58,851 nucleotides of DNA from assembly GCA_003242035.1 (NCBI GenBank), contig QBMC01000008.1, forward strand, positions 1-58,851, read 5' to 3'. A program made the position numbers and the translations under genes. Origin of the DNA: Nodosilinea foveolarum. Lineage in GTDB: Bacteria; Cyanobacteriota; Cyanobacteriia; Phormidesmidales; Phormidesmidaceae. Shown here one piece after another: positions 31,551-41,580 of the stretch (positions within the stretch are counted from its first letter, which is position 1; the number at the start of each line of letters is the position of its first letter). The notes under the pieces are model-generated. The model was not told the origin of the DNA. It ran no database searches and saw nothing but the letters and a program-made list of their open reading frames with translations.

Positions 31551-34500
31551 TTATACCTGCATTGACACCATCTTTTCGGGTTTCGATGCAGCCATTAGCT
31601 TTTCGCTAATCGTTCGCAGCATTTTTGCGTCATCTAAAGTAAGTTCATTTTTAATGACTTCGCCGGACATGGCTAAACTCATTTCGCTGCTAGTTTGCTT
31701 ATGAGTGAGCGTCAGCGTTCCATCTTGCGCAGATGTAATGCTGTAGTTTACGCCTGCAAACGCCAGATTGCCGTTGCTCTCTTGTGTAACCAGCTCGTTA
31801 GATACCGCCAGCTCCCAAATTGAACGAAGGCTCGGTTCAATCTCACGCGCTATCTGAAATTGAAAGGCTTTAACCTCTCTTTCCATTCGCACGTAATCAG
31901 CCGGTCTGAGTTGATAGCTATCTTGGCTAGTCTCTTTCATCCTGAGCGCAATCTTCTGGATGTTTTGCGCATGGCTACCCTGTGAGATGGCAGCATTGGC
32001 TCTATACCATGTGCGCAGCTCGCCTACAGTGGTTTTGGGCTGGCTTTTAGAGAAGCGGTCTATATCGGCGGTCATTTTTTCCGCCTCCGAAAATGTCAGA
32101 TGGGGTTTTTCCAGCTCTTTAGCCTGCTTTCCTTTTTCTACAATCGCTTTGAGCTGTTCGCTAAGTTTGGATGACTGTTGTGCTTGTACAGCAGCGTACC
32201 AATCTCGCAGTTGCCCTACCTCTACTGGAACAGTGGCTTCTTTACCGGTAAGGGCTGCGTGCAGTTTTGGGTCTCGCAGTTTAATCGCCTGCTGAACTAC
32301 GGCAGAGGCTAACTTCTCCCCTGCTGGTGGTTGCTTCTCAGCGTGAATGCTGTCCAGGGCGGGTACAGCAGATATTGACATCTGCGGCTTAGCTCGGCGG
32401 GTATCAGCTTGTGCTATCGGAATAGGCTGTCTGCCTTCTAGATCTAATGACTGCTGTACTTCAGCAACGATCTCATGCTGATCGCTTTGCTTAGTCACTT
32501 GCTGCGCTGGTATGTCAGCGTACCAATTTTGTAGCTGCTTAACCTCTAAAGAGGCCGTCGCCCCTTCATTAGTAAGGGTTGCGTGCAGTTTGGGGTCTCG
32601 CAGCTCTAGTGCTTGTTGAATCACAACAGAAGCTAACCCTTGTCCTGCTTGCTGTAGCTGTTCAAATTGGGTTGATGTAGCGGGTGATATAGATTCTAGG
32701 TTTAGCGATCGCTCCTCTGTGTCTTGGGCTAGCTGTGCGGCCGCTACTGCTAGCCCATCGCTGTGTTGACTCTGCTTATCGTCTAGATTAGGCTGATTCG
32801 CTAGGCTATCCTGCAACTGCTGAATAGCCTCAGCAGTTGCGAAGGTGCGATCACTCTCATGCCGTGATTCGCCTGGGGTAAGTGGATCTTGAGGTGCAGC
32901 TCTCTCAGTACGATCCGATTGGCCGATAGATACTAATCCAGACGATGCCTGTTCTGTCTCCTTTTCTAGTCTGGGATGGATGGTAGTGGTGTTGTCCGCT
33001 TCAACGGCTACTACCAAAGTAGTTTTTTGAAGCCTTTCTACGAGCGCATCAAAGCCAGTGGGAAATACTCTGCTGAGATTGACTCGTCCGTGCTGAGGAC
33101 TTTTAGAAGGAACGCTAGAAATCATAACTTTCAGAGAATCTGCCACTAGAACAGCATCCTCTTTATAAGTCTCAAAGTATGTCCCAGGTGTTTTTATTAG
33201 AACAACTGAGTCGGGATACTGCTCCTTCCATTCCAAATAGCGTTTGAAAGCTGGCCGTATGGCGTCGTCTGCTTTGCTAGCAGTTGTTTTTTCTGCTTGG
33301 GGTGATTCCTGTTTATCCGGCTGTGCTTTTACTGAGGATGTTGTCTGTTCTATGGTTTGGGAGGATATCGGCTGCTGTACGTTATCTGTGGGCGCGATCG
33401 CTCCCACCTGCTGATCGTTGACCGCTACTGCTTGAGTATATTTTTCGGCAAAGCTAGTCAGCAGAGAGACGAAGACGTTTGATTCCTTCCGATACCAGCG
33501 CGGATCGCCGCCTTTTTTAGAGAACCGAAACTTTTGAGCGCTTAGTTGCTGCGTCCATTCTTTCGAGGGTTTTTCGGTGAAGCGAACCTCGATACCCTCT
33601 TGCGCTGGATTTCGAGAGACTGTAATGTGGTCGCTTTGATATATGTGCAAATCATCGGCTTGAGATTTTGAATCTGTCTTTAGCAGATGAGAATGATCTG
33701 CTGACACCGTTAGCAGTTTGTCATCTTTTCTAGTTTCGACGGTCTGTGGTTGGCTTACCGTAATGCGTTCTATTGGCGGTAGGACGATCTCTTCTTCGCG
33801 CCCTGAGAACAGCGATTTAATGCGCAGGACGACGCTTTCTTCCTCTACTGGCGCAACTCTCCCCTTTTCTACACCGTTAGTATCTACAGTCTGCTGCTCT
33901 GCCTCACCGATGAGTTCTGGTGTGATCGCCTCCACCAGCTCATCTAGCGCTGAACCCTTTTCACCCCCTTGATTTTCTGTAGTAACGTTGTGAATAGGCT
34001 CCTTTGTTTCCGCTTTGAGTGATTGAGCCTGATGTGCATACTGATTGGTAGATAGATAGAGCGCTAAGCGAGCGGCTAGTATATCCTCATCGGCAGTGAA
34101 ATCGCCCTCTGCTTGAATGCTTTCTAGCGTTAGTATTCCGGCATCGTCTACTTGAAATATGGCTGTCGTTTTGGCCTGGGGTAGATTGGCGATCTGAACG
34201 TTGGCAGTTAGCTTAATTTGCTTGCCGTCTTCTGCATCAATAACCAGATCGTTGTCTTTGTCTGCATGTTGGAGAGTCAGATAGAAGCCATCTTTAGAAA
34301 GCACTTCGCGCTCAAGTCCGACGGCGGCGATAAATTTAGCGATGCGCTCGGTTACGCCAGTTGTTTGCTGTTCCTGTGGGGCGACCCGAGGCTGTGAAAG
34401 ACTCCCCGTGGCGGATGAACCGTCATCTATGCCTGCTGTGCTTTGTCCTACCCCTTCCCTTTTAGAGTCGGCCTTCAATGCCTCATGTACTTCGGCAAGG

Positions 34501-37500
34501 CGCTGAATGGCGACGGCTAGTTCTTTCTCTTTAGGAAAGGTCTGCTCCAACTGCCCAGAAAGGTCTGAAAGGTCTTTTTGTCGATTTGCAAGCTGCTTAT
34601 TAAAGTCGTTCAGGTTTTCTACGACATCTCTTTCTAGTAGACGCTTCAGGGGGCTGTATGCGCCTGATTTGGATCTTGATATGTCCTTGTAGTAATAGTG
34701 CTTCTCGCCCGATATTCTTATGCGAGTGCCGAGTCCGCCGTCCAATCCCTCGTTTTGAAGGTACAGATTAAACCCACCTAAAGCGCCTATTTGCTTTGAT
34801 ACAGGCTCCTGACTCTTATTAAGAAAAGCTGCCTGACTTCTAATGCGTTTGCCGATCTCTTCCTCTTGGTCAAGCGCTAACGTCTGCCCAAATAGCTGGA
34901 CTGTCCCATTTGAAAGGGCTGCTTTGGCCGTATTGCTATCTATCTGAGTCCGTCTGAGCGCTTCGGTCAGCCGATCAATCTCGACCGGTAATTTCTTTAA
35001 GCGATTCCTAATTTGATAGTTGCTATTAGTGTGCGCTCTGCTCTGTGCTGATAGTTGCCTGATGGTATTGTCGAGCGTGGCCTTCTCCATGATGAGCGGG
35101 TTGCCAGTAGCGATCGCCTTAATTTCAGAGTAGCTAAGCGCCTCAGTCGAAATATCTGACATCCGGCGAACATCGCTAGAGCCTTTCATCACCTGGGAGA
35201 TGAATCCGGCCTTATTTTCTAGCGTTTGCCAGAAATAGCCATCAATCCCCGGCTGGTCGTTGCGGCCTTGAGTGACATAGCGAATGCTTTCTACAACTGC
35301 GTTTTGATTGCCCTGTCGCACCATCCGTCCGTCCCTTTGCTCGATTTGATCAGGACGCCAGGGCACCGTGAGATGACTAATGCGAGCCAGCCTGCGCTGG
35401 CCGTTGAAGCCCGTTTCTAGCTGCGCTCCCGATATCAGTATCGAGATTTTTCCTTTATTAAAGTCTTGCTGAAGCTTGAGTTTATTCGCATCCGTTTTAT
35501 AGTCCTGAGCAAAGGCGATCGCTTTCGCAGGCACCCCCTTATCAATCAGCTTCTCTTTAATGTCCTGATAGATAGAGAACTCACCTGCTTTCTTCGGTGT
35601 CCCTAAGTCGCAGAATACGAGATGCGTCTTCTCGCCCTTACTCTCCTGCCAGAACTGGTAGGCATCGCTGACGAAGCGGTTAATTTTACTATCTGGATCG
35701 TCAAAAGCCTCTGGAAAGAGCAGACGCATATCGGCTGAGGCCGAGCGACCGTTCCCGGTCAGCTTTAGCATATTGTCTTCGGTCGGATCGACGTTGCGCA
35801 TATTCTCAGCGCGTTTGACTAGCTCGTCCATATAGGCGAGCTGATCGTCTGTCGCAGGCACTGCTATAACAGTTGGCTTGCCGCTGACTAATTCAGGGAC
35901 AGGCAGCTTCAGCATGTCAGCCGTCTGAATATCCATCACCTGCCGAACGCTGCTCATTAGCTCAGGCAAATTGACGAAAGAAGAGAATCGGGTTCTAACC
36001 TGGAATTTTCCAGTCGCCGCTAGCTCCGCCGAGGTGACAGTTTCGCCAAAGACGCTGGCCCAGTCGTCAAAAGAGGCCAGACCCATCCGCCCTAGCTCTT
36101 TGGGTTGTAGGTAGCGTTGAACGGTATATAGCTCTGCCATTGAGTTAGCAATCGGTGTACCCGTCGCAAAGATGACGCCTTTACCTTCGCCGCGCACCTC
36201 TGCCATATAGCGCACCTTCATGTGCATATCGAAAGCCCGCTTACTTTCGGTATTGGGTAAGCCAGCGATGCTTCGCATCTTAGTGACATAGCCTAGATTC
36301 TTGAAGTAATGCGATTCATCGACCAGCAATAGATCGACGCCTAGCTGCTCAAAGGTAATCGTGTTGTCTTTCGCTGGGCTTTGGGCGATCTCATTGATCC
36401 GTTCTTGAAGGGATGACTTTTTCTTCTCCAGGTCTTTCATCACCCGGCGAGATTCCTCACCGCGACCTTTGACGCTTAGGATGGCTTCTCTAACTTTCGC
36501 GTATCCTTCCGCTAAGAAATTCGTTTGTGCCTGCTCGCTTAGCTTAAGCTTCTCAAAGGCCGTATGCGTAACGACAACTGCGTCCCATTGACCGGTCGCA
36601 ATTCGAGCCATGAGCTGCTGCCGATTAGCTGCTGCCGAGTCTTTCTTAGTTGCGGCTAGTATGTTGGCCGTGGGATAGAGGTGCTTGATGTCTCCGGCCA
36701 TCTGTTCGAGTAAATGGTTAGGCACCACGAACATGGGCTTATTGGCTAGCCCTAGTCGCTTCTGCTCCATTGCCGAGCAAATCATCTCAGCAGTCTTACC
36801 TGCGCCGACGACATGGGCTAGGAGCATGTTGCCAGCGAGCGAGCGATATACCGCGTCGGTCTGATGCTTTCTCAGGACGAAATTAGGATTCTTCCCAGGC
36901 AGCTCTAGGTGGCTTCCGTCGTACTGCCGCTCGCGATTGGTATTGAATTTGGCGTTGTATAGGTTAGTGAGCCGATCTGTTCTGTCTGGGTCTTGCCAAA
37001 TCCAGTCTTTGAATTTCTCCTTAATGCCTTCCTGTTTAAGTCGGGCGGCGGCTGTTGCATCTTGATCGACAATTCGCTGGTTGGGTTCGCTCGGATGATC
37101 TGTGTAAACAGTGGGGTTTTGCAGATTGAGCGATAGCTCAATAAGCTTAGTCGCCGCTACATTCTCAGTTCCGTAGACGATTGTGTTGGCTTCGAGCGAT
37201 CGCACTTCATAGGTACTGGTCACATACCAAGCATTCGCGCTCGGAGAATGCTTGATAGACAAACCGTCTTCTATGCCTAATAGTTCGTAAGCAAATGCTT
37301 CGACTTCTGTGGATGGTACCCATACAGAGCCTAAGCGCACGTCGATATCGCCAGGAAGGAGTGGCTCGGGCTGAACGTCTTGAAGTGCCTCCACGTTAAC
37401 AGTGAACTGGCTGTCTTTTGTTGCCGCTTCCTGTGCGATCGCTAGTTTTTCTTTGACATTACCGCTCAGGTATTCGCCCTGTGTCTGCCATACGTCTGCT

Positions 37501-39188
37501 ACGGGGTCGCGGAAGATGAGCGACTCCTTTTGCAGCTCCAGCACCACCTCTGGCTTGGACTGTGACGTTAGCCGAGCAATATAGTCAGTATCGACCTTGC
37601 CCAGCTCATTCAAGCTGAATAAGAGTCCTTCTTTGGCACTCTCTGCGTGAGTTTTAGGCTGATAGGCTTGAATCGTTCGCTTGAAGAAGATGTCAGTTTT
37701 CTGCGCTGTTTTCTCTTCTGGGTCGTATTTCTCTAATGCTCGTAGTAGCGGGTAGTCGGGGTCGCCATTATAAACAAGCTTATTCCCGCCCTGGCTAACG
37801 TATCCGTGCTTGCTGACAAAACGGTCGTATGCCGCGATTAACTTCGCCTGTGCTGCTTCTAGCTGTTCATCCGTGCCTTCTTTTAGCTGAACGTCAAAGA
37901 CCTTCTGAACTGCATCGCGGACTTTGATCAATCCAATAACGCGCTCGTAGGGCTTGCCAGTCAATCCTGATGGTTCAAGATAATCACCTATGCGAATCAT
38001 CAGCTCGCCGTTGTGCACGACGCGTCCGTTTTGCTTAGCCTTTGACTGAAGCTCTGGCGGAACTAATATTCGTTGGGTCTCAGCTTCTGGCTCCAGCCTC
38101 TCTTGATAAATGCCAGGAGGCATGGCGGCAAAAGCCTGTCTGATGGCCTCGGAGATGTTTCTGCCATCTCCTTTAAGGGCTAGCCGCCCAGGGTAAAGCT
38201 TGTCATCGCTCAGCTCGCCCAGCATCAGCGCTGGCCGCTGTGCGTAATATTCGTTTGTTTTTAATAGCTTGCCGTCATTATCCTGAATGTTTGTCTCTTT
38301 TAGTTCAGTCCAGGCGATCCCGTTAGGCACAACGCCACTGCCTAACTTTTGCAAAATGATGAGGTCTGTCGTCACCTCCGTGCCAGCGTTTTTCTTAAAG
38401 GCGTCTCCGGGTAAGCGCATTGCCCCTACTAAATTAGCGCGGTCGCTCAGGTATTGGCGAAATGCCTGACCTTTCGCCGATTGCATCGTTCCTGTCGAGG
38501 TGATGTAGACTAGCAAGCCGCCAGGACGCAGCTTGTCCAGCCCCTTTGCGAAGAAATAGTCGTGTAGCGTGTTAACAGACTGATTTTTATAACGGGGGTC
38601 GCTGACGCCAATTTCCGAAAAAGGTACGTTGCTGATGGTCAAATCGAAATAATTATCAGCAAGAGCTACGTCCTGAAATCCCTGAACGTAAATATCTGAA
38701 TCAGGATAGAGCTGCGATGCAATGCGCCCTGAAATAGAGTCCAGCTCAATCCCTGTAACCTGAGAATTACTCGCTATTGCTGTAGGTAGTGTGCCTTCAA
38801 AAGCGCCGGTTGCGCCCATAGAAGGGTCTAGGATCGTTCCACCGGTAAAGCCTAACCGTTCAACTCCCTGATAGATCTCGGCGGCAATGTCGATATCTGT
38901 GTAGAAGGCATTGATAGTCGAAGCTCTAGCAGCCGCAAACTCTCCTTCGGTGAGGGTTGCTTCTAAAACGCTTCTAAGCTCAGTCCACTCTGGCTTAGTT
39001 GTAAAAATGTCAGCCGCGACGCCCCATCCCGAGTAACGAATGAGGACAGCTTGTTCTTCTGGGGTAGCTGGCCGTTGCGCTGCCTCTATTTCTTTAAGAA
39101 GTTGGATGGCAGCGATGTTTTTTCTTGCCTTTGTCTTCGCACCGCCGCTCGACAGATCATCTGTATCTGTGATCTGGTAGTTAGCCAT
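31551..39188 (-). CDS. Polyvalent DNA methylase-helicase giant protein
   Basis: 2545 residues. Order: N-terminal DDLSSGGAKTKARKNIAAIQ lead; N6-adenine methylase with motif I ILDPSMGATGAF (119-130) and motif IV SNVPF (186-190); SF2/SNF2-like helicase with Walker A GAGKT (near 797), DESH box (near 957), FATGTPIANS (near 1006) and GRMVRQGNQ (near 1290); then polyvalent-type modules. Near 1980-2060 is a MutS domain I-like segment (YLEWKEQYPDSVVLIKTPGT, then YFETYKEDAVLVADSL). A duplicated ~45-residue unit (LRDPKLHATLT..., LRDPKLHAALT...) lies near 2200 and 2310. Such proteins travel with conjugative elements and are thought to protect or process incoming DNA. It is last in the minus-strand transfer operon. 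Confidence 0.85.
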   Translation of the reverse strand: MANYQITDTDDLSSGGAKTKARKNIAAIQLLKEIEAAQRPATPEEQAVLIRYSGWGVAADIFTTKPEWTELRSVLEATLTEGEFAAARASTINAFYTDIDIAAEIYQGVERLGFTGGTILDPSMGATGAFEGTLPTAIASNSQVTGIELDSISGRIASQLYPDSDIYVQGFQDVALADNYFDLTISNVPFSEIGVSDPRYKNQSVNTLHDYFFAKGLDKLRPGGLLVYITSTGTMQSAKGQAFRQYLSDRANLVGAMRLPGDAFKKNAGTEVTTDLIILQKLGSGVVPNGIAWTELKETNIQDNDGKLLKTNEYYAQRPALMLGELSDDKLYPGRLALKGDGRNISEAIRQAFAAMPPGIYQERLEPEAETQRILVPPELQSKAKQNGRVVHNGELMIRIGDYLEPSGLTGKPYERVIGLIKVRDAVQKVFDVQLKEGTDEQLEAAQAKLIAAYDRFVSKHGYVSQGGNKLVYNGDPDYPLLRALEKYDPEEKTAQKTDIFFKRTIQAYQPKTHAESAKEGLLFSLNELGKVDTDYIARLTSQSKPEVVLELQKESLIFRDPVADVWQTQGEYLSGNVKEKLAIAQEAATKDSQFTVNVEALQDVQPEPLLPGDIDVRLGSVWVPSTEVEAFAYELLGIEDGLSIKHSPSANAWYVTSTYEVRSLEANTIVYGTENVAATKLIELSLNLQNPTVYTDHPSEPNQRIVDQDATAAARLKQEGIKEKFKDWIWQDPDRTDRLTNLYNAKFNTNRERQYDGSHLELPGKNPNFVLRKHQTDAVYRSLAGNMLLAHVVGAGKTAEMICSAMEQKRLGLANKPMFVVPNHLLEQMAGDIKHLYPTANILAATKKDSAAANRQQLMARIATGQWDAVVVTHTAFEKLKLSEQAQTNFLAEGYAKVREAILSVKGRGEESRRVMKDLEKKKSSLQERINEIAQSPAKDNTITFEQLGVDLLLVDESHYFKNLGYVTKMRSIAGLPNTESKRAFDMHMKVRYMAEVRGEGKGVIFATGTPIANSMAELYTVQRYLQPKELGRMGLASFDDWASVFGETVTSAELAATGKFQVRTRFSSFVNLPELMSSVRQVMDIQTADMLKLPVPELVSGKPTVIAVPATDDQLAYMDELVKRAENMRNVDPTEDNMLKLTGNGRSASADMRLLFPEAFDDPDSKINRFVSDAYQFWQESKGEKTHLVFCDLGTPKKAGEFSIYQDIKEKLIDKGVPAKAIAFAQDYKTDANKLKLQQDFNKGKISILISGAQLETGFNGQRRLARISHLTVPWRPDQIEQRDGRMVRQGNQNAVVESIRYVTQGRNDQPGIDGYFWQTLENKAGFISQVMKGSSDVRRMSDISTEALSYSEIKAIATGNPLIMEKATLDNTIRQLSAQSRAHTNSNYQIRNRLKKLPVEIDRLTEALRRTQIDSNTAKAALSNGTVQLFGQTLALDQEEEIGKRIRSQAAFLNKSQEPVSKQIGALGGFNLYLQNEGLDGGLGTRIRISGEKHYYYKDISRSKSGAYSPLKRLLERDVVENLNDFNKQLANRQKDLSDLSGQLEQTFPKEKELAVAIQRLAEVHEALKADSKREGVGQSTAGIDDGSSATGSLSQPRVAPQEQQTTGVTERIAKFIAAVGLEREVLSKDGFYLTLQHADKDNDLVIDAEDGKQIKLTANVQIANLPQAKTTAIFQVDDAGILTLESIQAEGDFTADEDILAARLALYLSTNQYAHQAQSLKAETKEPIHNVTTENQGGEKGSALDELVEAITPELIGEAEQQTVDTNGVEKGRVAPVEEESVVLRIKSLFSGREEEIVLPPIERITVSQPQTVETRKDDKLLTVSADHSHLLKTDSKSQADDLHIYQSDHITVSRNPAQEGIEVRFTEKPSKEWTQQLSAQKFRFSKKGGDPRWYRKESNVFVSLLTSFAEKYTQAVAVNDQQVGAIAPTDNVQQPISSQTIEQTTSSVKAQPDKQESPQAEKTTASKADDAIRPAFKRYLEWKEQYPDSVVLIKTPGTYFETYKEDAVLVADSLKVMISSVPSKSPQHGRVNLSRVFPTGFDALVERLQKTTLVVAVEADNTTTIHPRLEKETEQASSGLVSIGQSDRTERAAPQDPLTPGESRHESDRTFATAEAIQQLQDSLANQPNLDDKQSQHSDGLAVAAAQLAQDTEERSLNLESISPATSTQFEQLQQAGQGLASVVIQQALELRDPKLHATLTNEGATASLEVKQLQNWYADIPAQQVTKQSDQHEIVAEVQQSLDLEGRQPIPIAQADTRRAKPQMSISAVPALDSIHAEKQPPAGEKLASAVVQQAIKLRDPKLHAALTGKEATVPVEVGQLRDWYAAVQAQQSSKLSEQLKAIVEKGKQAKELEKPHLTFSEAEKMTADIDRFSKSQPKTTVGELRTWYRANAAISQGSHAQNIQKIALRMKETSQDSYQLRPADYVRMEREVKAFQFQIAREIEPSLRSIWELAVSNELVTQESNGNLAFAGVNYSITSAQDGTLTLTHKQTSSEMSLAMSGEVIKNELTLDDAKMLRTISEKLMAASKPEKMVSMQV

Positions 39189-39215
39189 TTGTCATTCTGT
39201 TGTAGATTTGCTGGT

Positions 39216-39569
39216 TCAGCCGCTCTGTTCGGGCTGATAGATGTATATCCCTGCTTCTGTCGTCATGAGATTAGGTACATCTTCTTCTGTCGGTAGATAG
39301 ATGTAACGTTCTCTCGTTGCCTGCTTAGCAATTATGAAGGCTGTTGCCCCTTCGTATCCTTGTTCGATAAGACCATTCTCAATCTCGGTAGCATCGTCCA
39401 TTGTTGCTTCTTGAGCTGCATTCGCCGCTTCAAACAACTTTCCTTGCTGAAGTAGATCTGCGTACATTTTGGGACGATGTTCGTGCCAGTGTCGAAGGGC
39501 GCTAGCAGCATCTGGTAGTGTACCTTTCGGGATTCTTAGTGTGGATGTTCTCCCTGGTTGAACGGGCAT
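39216..39569 (-). CDS. Hypothetical protein of the transfer operon
   Basis: 117 residues, soluble and helical in the middle (HRPKMYADLLQQGKLFEAAN, then AAQEATMDDATEIENGLIEQ), with strands at the end (ERYIYLPTEEDVPN, EAGIYIYQPE). The 'YADLLQQGKL' type helix pair resembles small TnpV- or Tra-associated proteins that precede large helicases on plasmids, but I cannot name a family. It lies 27 bases upstream of the giant gene. Role inferred only from context. Confidence 0.6.
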   Translation of the reverse strand: MPVQPGRTSTLRIPKGTLPDAASALRHWHEHRPKMYADLLQQGKLFEAANAAQEATMDDATEIENGLIEQGYEGATAFIIAKQATRERYIYLPTEEDVPNLMTTEAGIYIYQPEQSG

Positions 39570-39606
39570 GAGTTTACTCCCTATTATGTCTATTCTTATT
39601 TAAACG

Positions 39607-39831
39607 TTATCCCGTCTCACCATCAAGACTAAGTGAATAAACTGGTATCGGATTGCCGTCAAAAAAGATTGTCATTAACCATCTAGGTTTGTTGATGTCG
39701 ATGGGAGCATCTAGTATTGTTTCAATACCGCTATCAGTAAACTTGCCTTTGAAGATTTCAGTGCCATCAAGCACTACAGAGAAGCCCTCGGGCTTCTGCT
39801 GGGTCAATAAGTCTAGTAAGAAGTGCTGCAT
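39607..39831 (-). CDS. Small hypothetical protein
   Basis: 74 residues, mixed beta-strand (FSVVLDGTEIFKGKF, WLMTIFFDGNPIPVYSLSLD), no membrane segment or cysteine. It begins 2 bases after the stop of the 556-residue gene, indicating translational coupling. Family not recognised; it could be a partner of the preceding protein. Confidence 0.6.
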   Translation of the reverse strand: MQHFLLDLLTQQKPEGFSVVLDGTEIFKGKFTDSGIETILDAPIDINKPRWLMTIFFDGNPIPVYSLSLDGETG

Positions 39832-39833
39832 GT

Positions 39834-41504
39834 TTACCCGATCTCAATACCTACTTTGCTTTGCTTTTCTGTCTGCGCTGGCTTCTGGTTGAGCAGCTCT
39901 TCGCGGTAGTTTTGAAGCTCAATCGCTTTAGCAATACTGTTCTCTAGCTTATCCATATCAGCGATGGTTAGCGTGCTTTTTGCCCCGTTTAATGAATCGA
40001 CTATCAGTTCTTTACGCGGATGTCCCTGAGTGGCTACGGTAACTCGTTCATCCGTTCGGCTGACAAAGAAGTTAGGGCCATTGCGCGATTCACCTTCAGG
40101 AACCGCCAGTTTTACACCTTCTGCAAGCCTAGCGACCCTCTGCGCGTAGTTAGCTTCGGCTTCAGGGCCACCTTCAATGATGGGTAGTTTAGAAGCCTGG
40201 TTCAGGTTTTTGTAGTCTGCTGGCTGTAGCGACATGCCCTTTGAGATGCTGATTGGCTTGCCTTTATCATCTGTGGCAAAGCTCATGATTAAGCGGTCTT
40301 GACTGTCCTTAACTTTGTAGCCATCAGTGACGGCTTCGACCGTGTAACCTTTTGCCTTAAAGATAGATTCTCCGGTTCTTTCATGCCCTTTGTCATAGAG
40401 TCGTAGCGCTGCCTTGGCCATGCCATAGGACTTCACCTTATCGGCCCTATCTTTGAGGTAGTGACTAGCTCTACCGAGTCCTTTGCTGGCGGCATCGACC
40501 GCTAGACTGCTGCCGCTAATAGCCGCACTCGCAATATCATCAAGGGATGTTTGCTTAACCTTAGTCTGTAGGGTTTGCTGAATAGTGGTTAGCTGCTGCC
40601 TTGCCTGTTGGAGCAGCACTTCCGTATCCTGTTTGATAGCTTGAGGTGCTTTGGCTACCGCACTAACGATTTCTTTATTTTTCTGATGGACACCTTTGAG
40701 CTGTGCGTTTAGCTGATGAAAGTCAGCCGCTACCCTTTGCCATAGAGCTTTAGTTTTACTGTCAGGCAGTTTCTCAACGCTGCTTTTGAATGTCTCTACT
40801 GCATGGGGCGCGACGAGCGGTTTAGACGGGAGACTGGCCTCAGAAACACTAGAATTGCGCTCTCTAGCAGCCTGATTGCTAGCTTCTAAAGCTGAACTAA
40901 GAGAATCAATCGTCGAACTTTGAATATTAATAGTTGCTTGATGAAGCTGGTCAATCCTTTCGGAGCCTGATTCGAGAGAGGAAATTATTGAATCTTGAGC
41001 TGTAATAATCCTATCCTGTGCCTCTATCGACTTATCCTGAGTTTCTATATAAGCGATCGCCTCAGTAAGCTGCACTGAATTATCGGCTTCTCTCTCTGTA
41101 GCCTCTGCTGTCGGCTCCGGCTGTACTGCTCTTGTACTGCGCTGCTGAGCTAAGTCGGCAACTTCATTCACTGAGACAGCTAGCCCCTTCTCCTGCCGAA
41201 AGAGCAGCCGTTCGCCTGCCTTGCCTTTACCGCTGACAGCAATGACTTCGATCTCAGGCGCTTTGGGATTGCCATTGCCCGTAAGTGGAATATCGACGCG
41301 ATCGCCCTCATCTTGAAGGACTGCGTTTCTGATGCTTGATAGCATCTCACCGGTCAGCCGGTCTTGTGGCTTTCCTACGTCACTGTCGTTGAGGAAAACC
41401 GTCTGTCCGACCTTGACTTTAAGTTCTTCGCCTTCTTTTACGACTTCTGCGAATAGTTCGCGAGCTTCAGCCGCTATGCCGCTTATAGACTTTTCTTGAG
41501 GCAT
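39834..41504 (-). CDS. Coiled-coil transfer accessory protein with a polyvalent-type C-terminal module
   Basis: 556 residues. The N-terminal module (VKVGQTVFLNDSDVGKPQDR, about 30-110) is strand-rich. A long coiled coil (about 150-330) has runs such as IAYIETQDKSIEAQDRIITA and QDSIISSLESGSERIDQLHQ. The C-terminal domain (about 365-535) includes FKAKGYTVEAVTDGYKVKDS, SLQPADYKNLNQASK and STLTIADMDKLENSIAKAIE. Its PADY...LT..D..KL pattern resembles the C-terminal end of the 2545-residue protein. Together with its position this points to a shared interaction or DNA-processing module. No enzymatic motif was seen. Confidence 0.65.
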   Translation of the reverse strand: MPQEKSISGIAAEARELFAEVVKEGEELKVKVGQTVFLNDSDVGKPQDRLTGEMLSSIRNAVLQDEGDRVDIPLTGNGNPKAPEIEVIAVSGKGKAGERLLFRQEKGLAVSVNEVADLAQQRSTRAVQPEPTAEATEREADNSVQLTEAIAYIETQDKSIEAQDRIITAQDSIISSLESGSERIDQLHQATINIQSSTIDSLSSALEASNQAARERNSSVSEASLPSKPLVAPHAVETFKSSVEKLPDSKTKALWQRVAADFHQLNAQLKGVHQKNKEIVSAVAKAPQAIKQDTEVLLQQARQQLTTIQQTLQTKVKQTSLDDIASAAISGSSLAVDAASKGLGRASHYLKDRADKVKSYGMAKAALRLYDKGHERTGESIFKAKGYTVEAVTDGYKVKDSQDRLIMSFATDDKGKPISISKGMSLQPADYKNLNQASKLPIIEGGPEAEANYAQRVARLAEGVKLAVPEGESRNGPNFFVSRTDERVTVATQGHPRKELIVDSLNGAKSTLTIADMDKLENSIAKAIELQNYREELLNQKPAQTEKQSKVGIEIG

Positions 41505-41580
41505 GATCGTTCTCTCTGTTTGATGGTGCTGTTGAGATATGTGATACTTTCCGCTTTGGGTGCTGACCTTTACGGAGCGG

